Assembly: GCF_050624435.1 (NCBI RefSeq)
Contig: NC_134535.1
Coordinates: 124,545,731 to 124,609,730 of the forward strand
Direction of reading: 5' to 3'
Source of the DNA: Tenrec ecaudatus
Lineage: Eukaryota > Chordata > Mammalia > Afrosoricida > Tenrecidae
Length of the DNA: 64,000 bases
The notes beneath the pieces are model-generated. The model searched no databases and was not told the origin of the DNA. It was given only the letters and a program-made list of their open reading frames with translations. The first letter of the stretch is position 1; every line of letters starts with the position of its first letter. A program made the translations under genes and the position numbers. Shown here piece by piece: positions 54,365 through 64,000 of this stretch.

Positions 54365-54700
54365 CAAAGTAGAACAGTCCCATGGGGTTTCCTAGGCTAT
54401 CATCTTTACAGAGGAGCTTTAATGGCACAGTGGTTTCAGTGCTCTGCAGCTAACCAAAAGGTGCTTGGAATCTACCAGATATTCTGTGGAAGGAACATGT
54501 GGCAAATCTTTCCTTAAAGGTTTACAGTCTTGGAAACCCCAGCAGTGGTTCCACACTGTCTTGTTACCCAAACTCCAACACCAGTGAGATGATTCTATTT
54601 ATAGAGCCCCTGTCTACTGAGTTTTTCTGAGACTGTAAATCTTTACCGGAGCAGACAGCCTCATCTCTTTCTTGTGGAGTAGGCGAGGGGGTTAAACCTG
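54365..54700. mobile_element. AfroSINE copies (right arm)
   Basis: Forward head GAGGAGCTTTAATGGCACAG near 54412 and reverse body GACTGTAAATCTTTACCGGA near 54632; counterparts of 4065-4427. Confidence 0.55.
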
Positions 54701-55939
54701 TGACATTAGGGGTCGCTTTAAGTGGACAGCAATTGGTTTTGTTTGGTTTAGTCCCTTACAGATGGGACAACTATTCTGTGCATAGTTGGTAGTTTTTATC
54801 CAATTGTTTTTCTCTGCTTTCTGTTTTCCACTGGAGAGATGTACATTCGCAGTGCCTGCTGAGTGTGAGGAGGTTTGTCTGATAAATATGTGCATGCCTG
54901 CTTCAAAGCGAGTTGATTCAAGTTGATTCAAGGAATCAGGGAAGGCCCTTCATTTCCCAGACCCCTGTTGTTAAGAGGTTATTTAGGTTGATCTATGTCC
55001 TCTGGGGAATTGTCTTCCCTGGACTTCTGGGAAGAGTCAGGGAATAAGGCTGGGCTAATCTTTTGGGTGGGTCCAGGGAGGTGTGACTTCAGCTTGCAGT
55101 TCCTCCGTGATCTTTGAATCTTGATGGAAAAGTAATATCGAAGGCTTCCAATTGCTTAAGCCCAATTGGAACCGAATTCCAATAAATGGTAAGAGATGAC
55201 AGAGGGAGTTGGCCTAGAAGTTGAATTTCTCACTTAAAATTCAAAAGGAGGTTTAGGCTATCCAGTAAACTCATCTACAGTCCATTTTAACAAATGAGAA
55301 TTTAGGAAGGTAGGCAGGGATATTGAAGTAAAAATGGAGGTTTTATCTGTTTTAATTTGATCCCAACAGCCACACTCTGCAACTCTGATGGGATAATTAA
55401 AAGCCAATTTTCTCTAGTTGTCTTTTTTGTGGCTGCCTAAGAACTCTCTCAAAAGAGCCCACTGGGCTTATGAGTTCCAGTGTGAAGAGATGTTACTGGT
55501 AGTTTTTCTCCCAAACAAACGAAAAACCTCATTGCCCTCAAGTCTATTCTCACTCACAGAGACCCACTTAGAAGGAGTAGAATTGACCCACACAGTTTTC
55601 AAAGTTGGAATTTTAAAATATTTTTTAATTTATTGTGAATTGGGTGAAGGTTCCCAGACCAGATCAGTTTTCCACTGAACAAATCATGCACATTTTGTTT
55701 CATCTCAGACTGCAATCTCCACAGTGTAACAACACTTATCCCACTTCCTGTGTTTCCTATTTCCTTTTCTCCTTCAGAAACCCTTCTGAACTGTGTCTTG
55801 GGTGAATGCTGACCTTTTGATCCCAAGGGATTGATTATTCTAAGATATGTGCACCTGCCTCATATTATTGTTGCCTGTAATAACTCACTCACTGTCAGTG
55901 GGTCAACCCAGACTCATAGAAATCATATAAAAAACAAAG

Positions 55940-56280
55940 TCTCTGCCATCAACTCAATTCTGACTCATTATGACCCTACAGGACAGGGTAGAACTGCCCC
56001 TGTGGGTTTCTGAGACTGGAACTCTTGATGGGGGTAGAAAACCTCCTCTTTGTCCCATGGAACTGATAACCTTGCAATTGGCAGCGCAACATGGAAACAA
56101 CATGCCACCCACGTAAAACTGCCCCCCTGGTGTACCAAGACTGCAAATATTTACAAGAGCCGAAAGTCTCATCTTTTCTCTGAGAATTGGCTGGTGGGTT
56201 TGCTGGCCTTGTGGCAGCAACCCTACTCATCACCTCCTATGTCAACTCGCCACCAGAGTTCCTTTGTTGCTCTTATAGAC
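55940..56280 (-). mobile_element. AfroSINE pair (right arm)
   Basis: GACTCATTATGACCCTACAG, GTTTCTGAGACTGGAACTCT and, further on, GAAAGTCTCATCTTTTCTCT. Partner of 2578-2950; the first copy is closer to SINE consensus than its partner. Confidence 0.7.
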
Positions 56281-56929
56281 TTACCTATTGTTTGGCTGAA
56301 TATTGAGCCAGGAGGGTGAGGTCAGAGCCTGATTAACTATGAATCACAATCTTTGGTGTTCCATCCATCTCTATGTGACAAGTAAATCTGGTCTTTTTAA
56401 TTATTATAATTATTATTACAATTTTTGACATTTTTCTATCGAGGACTTTCAAAAGCGATCCCGTTCAGAGCACTTGGTAGCCAGATGTGATCTACTTCTT
56501 CCGGTCTGTTGTTCTCATGGTTCATTAGTACATTGGATGAAATTATCTCACGATTCTCCAATGTTCACCTCTCTGTGTCCTCTGGACAGGGCGTACCTCC
56601 ACAGTCGCATTTTTGACGGCTTATTGTGAACTGTTCAGACGGCAGGTGCTACTCAACAACGTAGAATGTGGAACATTGTTTTGTGGGCTGTGTTATGTCA
56701 ACTGACCTTGGTGTGCTCTGAGATTGTGATCCTGAGCCGCATTCTCTCAAGGTGTTTGGTTTGTCTAAGAAGTTTTTATAACTTTGTCCACATTCCTGAA
56801 TAGATTTGCAGCAAAGGCAAATATCCATGTTCAAATATCCTGTGTCAGACATATTTATTTTCAGGTGTAGTCCCACCCTCGCTCCACTATAAGTTCAGCC
56901 TGTATGTCTACTCATGCCTCCAGAGCCGC

Positions 56930-57140
56930 AATCTTTATGAAAGCCGACTGTGCAGGTTTTCTCCCACGGGGGTGGGGGGTGGATGGGTCCTAACTGCTGG
57001 CTGACCTTTCAATTAGTAGCCAGTGCTTAGTCACTGCATCACCAGGGCTTCTAAAGTTACAGCTTAGGAAACCCTCTGGGGCCATTCTACTCTGTCCTGC
57101 ATGGGCACGACGAGTCTATAGCAACTCCATCGAGCACAGT
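56930..57140. mobile_element. AfroSINE fragments (right arm)
   Basis: CAGTGCTTAGTCACTGCATC and GGGCCATTCTACTCTGTCCT; partner of 1735-1960. Confidence 0.6.
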
Positions 57141-57899
57141 AACAGCGTCATCTATTATTAAACAGCCAATCAGTAGTTTAAAATATATTTTACTTTGGTC
57201 TTAGAATTCTTAATGTAAGTAATTTTTATATGTTACTTTATTCCTATCTCCCCTAATAAAACATTTTAGCTTATTTTTTATCACCCTATGGATACTAAGT
57301 AATTAACTTTGCAGGGATTTCCTATCTTGCTGCATCCTCTCCACTATTTCTTGCTCTCTGATTTTCTGATTTGGGCTATCCTCAAAGGTGTTCGGTGATA
57401 TCTCATGGTCTTTTTCATTTGCATTTTGCAAAATATCTGCCTTCTCAAATACTTGTAAGTAGCTGAGTCAAGGAGGTTTGGATAGAGAAGTGAAGGACGT
57501 GAGTTAAATAGCAACATCATTTGGGAAACAAATGGATATACACTCATGTGTTTTCCCTGTAAAACGTATATTTTTCAGAAAAATTCTATTGGGGGTCATG
57601 TCATTAAGAAAGAAAATGTGGCAAATATATGGAAATATTATTTAATAGCATACTATAACAGTATATGTTTAGATTTTAAAATTTTTATCAGAAATCTGAA
57701 CAGTCACAGGAGAACTAAAATTTCAACTCTTGTTATAACTTTTCAAAAGATTTTGAAATTATAAAAATGCACTTGAATTAAGCGTTAAAATATTGAATGA
57801 TAAACAGAAGAGGTTGTACATTGTATCATCTCTTTATTTGAATTCTCAGACATAATTTTTGAAGTACAGGTACATAATTTTGGCAGTAAATAATTTTGC

Positions 57900-58430
57900 C
57901 AGAACTCTGTTACCTTTAGCAAATACAATAAAAAAGAATATATGGAAACTACTTAGAAGCAAGCATAAAGTTGGAGAAAATATTTCCAATACATATATAC
58001 AGAAAATGTCTTATATAAGGAATATCATTTTAAAACAGCTCCTAATAAGACGAAGAGAATGCAATGTAAGAAATGAGGGAAAGGAGGGGAAAAAAAGAAT
58101 TGAGGGAAGAAATATTCAACAGACATTATAAAAGATTTTGTGTGAATTGTCAATACACATGAAAACATGTTCAATAACTTGTTATCAGAGAATAAGTAAA
58201 TTAAAATAATAAGATGCAACGTCTCACTCAAAGGAATGACAAGTTTTTTAAAACTGGTAAGACCAAGTATTAGGATATGCAGAAACTGAAGCTCTCATCC
58301 ATTGCTTAGAGGCAAGTGAATTGGCACAACGATTTTGGAAAAGCAGTTTGGCAATTTCTTGCAAAATTAAACACACACCAATCTCACAATCCAGAAATTC
58401 CATTCCTAGATATAAAGTTCAGAAAAATAA
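57900..58430 (-). mobile_element. Ancient L1 3' UTR fragment (right duplication arm)
   Basis: Reverse-complement counterpart of 430-960, with the same L1M motifs. Confidence 0.65.
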
Positions 58431-58984
58431 ATATAAAGTAGTTTTATTTGTGTTGTTGTTAAATTCAGCTGAGTCCTTGTCAACATATAACGGGCCTATG
58501 GCACATAGAACTGCCACATAGGGTTTTCTTAACTGTAATATTAATGAAAGCAACTTGTCACGTCAAACCCAATGGGTTTGAACTGTCAATGTTCTGGTTA
58601 TTAGCCAAGTACTTAACATGTGCTAATTGGAAAGGCCCAAAACTTAACAATGAAAGAAATAAACAAACGACAGTATATCCATACAAAAGAATGTAACTCA
58701 CAATTAAATGTCTTGCTGAAAACGCAAAAACATAGATGAGTCTAATAACCAAGTTGAGGAAAGAAAGTAAAGACAAAGAAACAGGAATCCATGTATGTGA
58801 ACTTCTACAGCTCACAAAGCAAATGCATGTTGATAGAGATCAGATGACTGTGTTTTTACAATAGGGGCCCAAAGGAGCATTCTAAATTGATGGAACATTC
58901 TTCATATGAATTGATATAATGGCTATGTACATTTGATGAAAATCATTGAACTGTACAGTGAAAACATTACTACGTATAAGTGAT

Positions 58985-59165
58985 ATGAGCTGTGATCTGA
59001 AAGGTCAGCAATTCAAAACCACCAGGAGCTCCACAGGAGAAAGATGGGGCTTTCTACTCCTGTAAACAATTACCATCTGGGAAACTTACAGGGGCAGTTC
59101 TATCCTGTCCTATAGGATCCCTATGAGTCAGTATTGACTCAATTGCAGTGAGTTTTATGTTATAT
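58985..59165 (+). mobile_element. AfroSINE beyond the duplication arm
   Basis: GAAAGGTCAGCAATTCAAAA, GAAAGATGGGGCTTTCTACT, CTATGAGTCAGTATTGACTC. Confidence 0.78.
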
Positions 59166-59169
59166 ACCA

Positions 59170-60089
59170 GTAAACTCTGTTGCATCGGGTCAGGATTCAC
59201 TCACAGTCTAGTCATTAGAAAATGGACCTGTTCCTACAATTAAAAATTCAGAAATAGTTGACTAGTAGCTAAACAGGACCCTCATAAACCAGGATGTGAT
59301 GAAACTCAGGTTGGGTGAGTCTGTAGAGACAGTAACTAGAATAAGAGTTCCTGGGGGTATGGCAGGGAGGGGTGTAATGGGGAGCTGCTGTCAAGGAGTA
59401 CAAGAAGGAAGAAAATGTTTTGAAAATACTGTGGTAGCAATTCTACAACACTGCCTGAAATGACTGAACAATTGAATGGTATGTCTGAATTATGTCCTAA
59501 TAAAATGATTTAATTTTTTCAAATTTAAAAAACATATATCTAGGCAAGGGTGCTTTTCTCTGTGAAACATAATGTTCATGTCTTCCCAAGCTTGGGAAAA
59601 TATAAGGACTCATAATAACAAAATAACTATCAGTAGCAACTCATTAATACAAGTTTCTTTATTCATGTTCCTATCATGTTCTTTGGAAGAGAGATTCACT
59701 CACAGAGCCTACTGGGCACAAGAAATGAAAAAAACAGATGTGAAAGGGGAAATGGGAATATGCCTACACATATATATAGATCTGACAGAGTATATTTGTA
59801 TTTATATATGCATATTTGCTGAAAATATATCCCCCATGAATTTGATGGAACCTACAGGGGACAATATTATGAATACTTCATAGACATAACAAACACCTTG
59901 AAGTTGCTGAGACTAAGGGACTAGAACCATAGTCTTAAGAGACACCAAAATCCATTGGCATTACATAATAGACAAAGACAGTGTTCTACATCCTACTTAG
60001 TGAGTAGTGGGTGGGGTCTTAAGAGCTCATGAACAGACATCAAAAGTGCAACAATTGTTTTCTCCTCATTTAGAATAAAAGAGAATCAA
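59170..60089. other. Intergenic with an old LINE tail
   Basis: 59340-59520 ends TCCTAATAAAATGATTTAAT and resembles an older copy of the polyadenylated LINE tail. The rest is AT-rich and unrecognised. Confidence 0.4.
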
Positions 60090-60560
60090 GAGAATCAAAA
60101 GATACAATGGAAACACTTAATCCATGGATACTGGACCACACAAACATCAACCTCTGGAATCCTGAGAACAGAAGACCTAGATGATGCATGGCTACCACGA
60201 CCAACTGCTCTGAAAAGGACCACAGTAGACGGTCCTGGGTTAAGTGGGAGAAAAATGTCTAACAAAGCCATAAAAGAGATCATGCTTATAGTCAGAGACT
60301 GATGAGACCCCCTCACCCCCAAGACTACGGCCATGAGCTACCCTTCAGATACGGACTAAACTCCACCCTATTAGAATAATCAGCCATGTAAGATCAACAG
60401 GGCAGCATTTACCCAAAAGCAAAGCTCAGACGGTTAGGGAAGAGGAGGAATGGACACAGGACGCACAGGGATGAAGTGGCCTAAGCGTTGGTACAATGAG
60501 GGGGTTGCAGTGGATGAGTTGAAACAAAATGTGAGTGAATACTTGAATATAAAATTATGA
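60090..60560 (+). repeat. Interspersed repeat shared with both duplication arms
   Basis: Text such as CATGGCTACCACGACCAACT, AACAGGGCAGCATTTACCC and GTTGAAACAAAATGTGAGTG recurs, more diverged, at about 2280-3170 and in the right arm. It is probably an afrotherian LINE 3' region; the family is not named here. Confidence 0.5.
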
Positions 60561-61599
60561 TCAGCTCTGCAAGTCTTTACTGAATTCAAATTTTTAAAGT
60601 TTCAAAATCAATTGCTAATGGGTGATGATAGCATCAGGACATAAACTGTTGGCATCTTTACATCACTGCCAAATCACTGAGAATTATGACCCAGTCAAAT
60701 TGACACAACTTTAATCATCACAACCAGCCTCACTCTTACTGCACATTCTGGCACTTCTTACTGTCTAAAGCATACCAGTATTCCACAAGAGAGTCAGACG
60801 GTATATTTTTCACTGTGCCAAAAATGTGAATTTTGAATGAGATATTTAATAGGTGAGAAGTCAATGCATACCACAGTCCTAAATAGTAGTTCTTCAGTAT
60901 AAAATTCCATTGACAACAATTTTAACTTTTTGTAGAGCAGTTAATGGTAATAGCATTAATTAAACCTTTATACTAAGCATTTAGTTCAACAATTAAAATG
61001 ATGTCACATTGTTTTATCTGGCCTTGTGTGGTTGAGTTCACCTTTGACATGTTGTGCACCATTGATAGCGGATTCCTTGTTCCCCATGCTAACAGAAAGA
61101 TTGACTGTTAAGACCCACCACACGTACTCCATGGGTAAAAGATGTATCAATTTTCAGCCAATAATATTTATAGCCTTATAAACCATAAAAGCAATTCTGC
61201 ATCACATAGACCTGGTAGGAGTCGAAGCAACCCCCAAGAAATGGGCATGTTTGAGGGGGTTTGTGCATGTATGTGTGTGTGTTTTGCACCACGGATGATT
61301 GATATTTCAGGAGACTGAAGTATATTAATCCGTGTTTCTGTATTAAAATCACTTAACAAAATTAACATTACAAGAGTCCTGGAGGGTTGTCAGGTAGTAA
61401 TAGAGTCTCAATATCAGAGAAATCAGCAAGGTGGTCAGTCTATTCCCGGTGAACAATAGTATTTTACTCAATTCTGGACATTCCACAAAGTTGTCTACCT
61501 CCTCCTCTATTTATTAAATGATTGATCAAAAGAGTCTGGAGTGTTAGTTGATTTTTTTGTATGCATAGTTATTATCAATTTGGGTTTTCTTTCATTTTG
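60561..61599. other. Intergenic, nothing recognised
   Basis: AT-rich with a short GT-rich patch near 61260-61285. No gene seen. Confidence 0.45.
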
Positions 61600-62270
61600 T
61601 TGTGGTAACATATCATTTTAATTGGCAAATAATCATTTTAAGTGTACAATTTGGTGAAATTAATTAGCATGTGTACCGCCATAATTATTATTGATTTACA
61701 AATTTTTTCATCACTCTACTCAGAAATTCACCCAATTTTCTCCTGCTCTCATCCTCTGTCAAACACTAATAAACAATGGCCTCAATGCATTTTCCTATTC
61801 TAGATAATTCATGAAAACGGGATAGTATATTATTTGAACATTTTTGACCTGTGTGGTAAGCATGATGTTCTCATATTGCTCCTACATGTACCACAATGTC
61901 AGTTCATCCCATAACTGAATGATATTCCATTGCATGGATATGCCACATCCTTTTATCTATTGATGGTGGGTGTTTTCACTTGTTGCTATTATGAATAATT
62001 ATGCAATGTATAGATATCTTTTTAATTCCTTGCTTTGGGTTCTTTTGGGTGCACACATCGGAATGGAACTCCTGGGTCACATGGTAACTCTCTTTGTCGC
62101 TTTTTGAAGAACCATCAAACATTTCCACAGAGAACGTGTTCTGTTACATACTCACCAGCAGTGAGCGAAGGTTCCCATCTTTCTTATCCTCACAAAGACC
62201 TACTACTTTCCATTATCTAATAATAACCATTCCAGTGGGGGTTGTTTGTTTGCAAGAGGATTAGAAACTC
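61600..62270 (+). mobile_element. Ancient L1 3' UTR fragment
   Basis: AAGTGTACAATTTGGTGAAA, ATGATATTCCATTGCATGGA and ATTATGAATAATTATGCAAT are old L1 3' UTR motifs. Non-coding. Confidence 0.7.
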
Positions 62271-62474
62271 TCAGGATTAATATTAAAAAACACATATATG
62301 CTAAGAAAAGTTTCATTCATAGGGCCCAATTTTATGCTGAATAAAGCAATATGTGAGCATACTTTCTTTAAATAATTATAAAAGTAACCTTTTATTTTGT
62401 TTTACTGTAGCGGGACCATTGACTTATACTTTAATGATGCATTTTAAGATGCACCTTCTGGATTCTTATCTAGT

Positions 62475-62645
62475 TGGTTTTAGCCCACTGTGACCCCATG
62501 CGTTGTAGCACAGAACTGCTCCACGGCGTCTTCTTGGCTGTATTCCTTTACAGAGCAGATTGTCAGGCCTTTAATCCTTGGCACACTGAGCAGACTTGAC
62601 CTGTCAAACTTAGGTCGAGTGCAAACCATTTGCACCACCCGAGAA
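62475..62645 (-). mobile_element. Degraded AfroSINE
   Basis: Reverse copy from TAGCCCACTGTGACCCCATG to CATTTGCACCACCCGAG. Confidence 0.45.
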
Positions 62646-62989
62646 CTTTCTTCTAAAATAATGATTTCACAATGTAACAGTAATAAATACTATTATATAC
62701 GCACACCTGATGCTGAGCATTTATTTTTTGACAATTACATACATAGGAGTTCATGTAATACACCCACATTAATTATACAGATTAAATTATGTTACAAAAT
62801 AAATACTGAAATAGTCTGTCATTTTCCCCACTGATGGTGAAATTCATTTACTCTCACTTTAAAAATTGTTATTAATGTTTTTAAAAGCAGTAAAATAATT
62901 GAATGTGCTTTTCATTATTTTGAAAAGTATTGGTTCAAAGGATGCTCCAGTTATATATTGTTAATCAAAAATGCACACTCTTGTGAGTT
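62646..62989. other. AT-rich intergenic
   Basis: Nothing recognised. Confidence 0.45.
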
Positions 62990-63430
62990 GCATTGTGCTC
63001 CCTCCAAAAGGTAGGCTTAATTCCTGACTGCCCATACCTGTGAATACGATCATATTAGGAAATAAAGTCCTTGCAGGTTTCATTAATTAAAATGTATTCA
63101 TGCTGCTTTCAGGTGAGTCTTCAATCCAGTTTGATAGGTGCTCTTGTAAGAAGAGAAGACAACACAAGACAGGTTCACAGGGAAGAAGGTTATGTGTAGA
63201 CAGAGGCTGAGACTAGGGTGATGCGCCTACAATCTAAGAATACCATGGATTTCCTGAAATCACCGGAAGCAGGAAGAGGCCAGGAAGGATTCTTCCCCAA
63301 GACCTCGGAGAACATGGTCACACCAGCATCTGGATGTCAGGCTCTGGACTCCAAAGTCACGAGCGAATAAACCTGTGCTGGTTTAAAGCACCCAGCTATT
63401 GGTACTTAGTTATTGCAGCCCTGGGGGGTG
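62990..63430 (+). mobile_element. MLT1-like LTR (ERVL-MaLR)
   Basis: Begins GAGTTGCATTGTGCTCCCTC and includes TCTTGTAAGAAGAGAAGACA, GACAGAGGCTGAGACTAGGG, GCGAATAAACCTGTGCTG and GGTACTTAGTTATTGCAGCC, the MLT1 order of motifs. Ancient and diverged. Confidence 0.7.
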
Positions 63431-63457
63431 GGGGGGGATGGCCGGGGATACTGTTCT

Positions 63458-63650
63458 TGCCCCTGCATCATTGAGTGCATGCCAACTCCCAGCGACCTGG
63501 CAGAACTGCCCTAGAGGGTTTGCAGAGCTGCAGATATTCCACAGAGGCAGACTTCACATCCGTCTCTGACAGAGCAGCTGGGGAGCTCAAACGCCCCACT
63601 CGGGGGTTAGCAGCTGAGCTCTTCACCATTGCACACCCGGGGCTTCCTTA
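63458..63650 (-). mobile_element. AfroSINE
   Basis: Reverse copy: CATGCCAACTCCCAGCGACC, CCGTCTCTGACAGAGCAGCT and CACACCCGGGGCTTCC. Confidence 0.65.
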
Positions 63651-64000
63651 GGGAATGATGCATTCATTCCCCCAAACCTAATGACGTTAAAAGTACCGTA
63701 TTGTTTCTCACAACGCTTTCAACTGACTAGTGCTGTTTGTGATGGTTCATCACATTCATTTCAGAATTTAAATATAAATCCTACATGAATTCTATTACAT
63801 GCAACTTTGACTTACTGGTGCTGTGAGGAATTTAAAGGAAAGAGGCTCTGAACCACATTCATAAAATGCACTGCAGAGGGAAGGAAGAGGTCCCGCAGTG
63901 ATTCACCAGTCTCCGTTTCACCCCAGTCCCAGCACAGGCAGTTCTGTGAATCAAAGCCCTTTAAGAAGGTGGTTCTTTCTGCCTGTCTTTCATATCCATC
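63651..64000. other. Intergenic at window end
   Basis: Nothing recognised. Confidence 0.45.

Larger units (their letters stand above)
53985..58853 (-). repeat. Right arm of the large inverted duplication
   Basis: Reverse complement of 1-4590. It includes the inner half of the ERVL-type LTR at 53652-54187 and has a roughly 27-base addition near 55618-55645 relative to the left arm. The match reaches the first base of the window at about 58853; whether it continues beyond cannot be judged because the left partner leaves the window. Confidence 0.85.

Overview
The window is nuclear DNA from an afrotherian mammal, most likely a tenrec such as Echinops telfairi. Two repeat signatures support this. 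The dominant SINE is the tRNA-derived AfroSINE, which is restricted to Afrotheria. There are also five short copies of SPIN, a horizontally spread hAT transposon known from only a few mammals, the tenrec among them. The species call is inference from these repeats; nothing here names it directly.

Two intact protein-coding genes are present, both on the minus strand and in the order known from human 12p13. APOBEC1 (11692-25007) has five coding exons that splice to 236 codons with every cytidine-deaminase ligand in place. GDF3 (29977-34530) has two exons that splice to a 364-residue TGF-beta-family precursor with signal peptide, furin site and seven-cysteine mature domain. I derived exon boundaries from splice consensus, phase and remembered human proteins. 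Upstream of GDF3 lie a processed RPS7 pseudogene, nested in an AfroSINE, and a short 5' scrap of an RPL37A retrocopy. DPPA3, the gene expected next in human order, was not recognised. CD163, expected beyond APOBEC1, was not seen either.

Layout: 1-4590 is one arm of a large inverted duplication whose partner is 53985-58853. 4600-11600 holds the 5' end of an inverted L1, two polyadenylated LINE 3' ends, solo LTRs and the MLT1-like LTR downstream of APOBEC1. 11692-25007 is APOBEC1 with repeat-filled introns. 25-30 kb is sparse intergenic DNA. 29.9-34.7 kb is GDF3 and its upstream region. 35-53.6 kb is SINE-dense intergenic DNA with RTE fragments and solo LTRs. 58.9-64 kb holds old L1 and MLT1-like remains.

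The most notable observations concern APOBEC1. One SPIN element ends 15 bases from the exon 3 acceptor, so the branch-point region of that intron is transposon-derived. A second SPIN begins 16 bases past the exon 4 donor, and a third lies in the intron between those two exons. The inverted duplication enclosing the whole APOBEC1-GDF3 segment (about 49 kb between arms) could mediate inversion, or could be an assembly artefact. No virus-like element here retains coding regions: the LTR material is solo or fragmentary.
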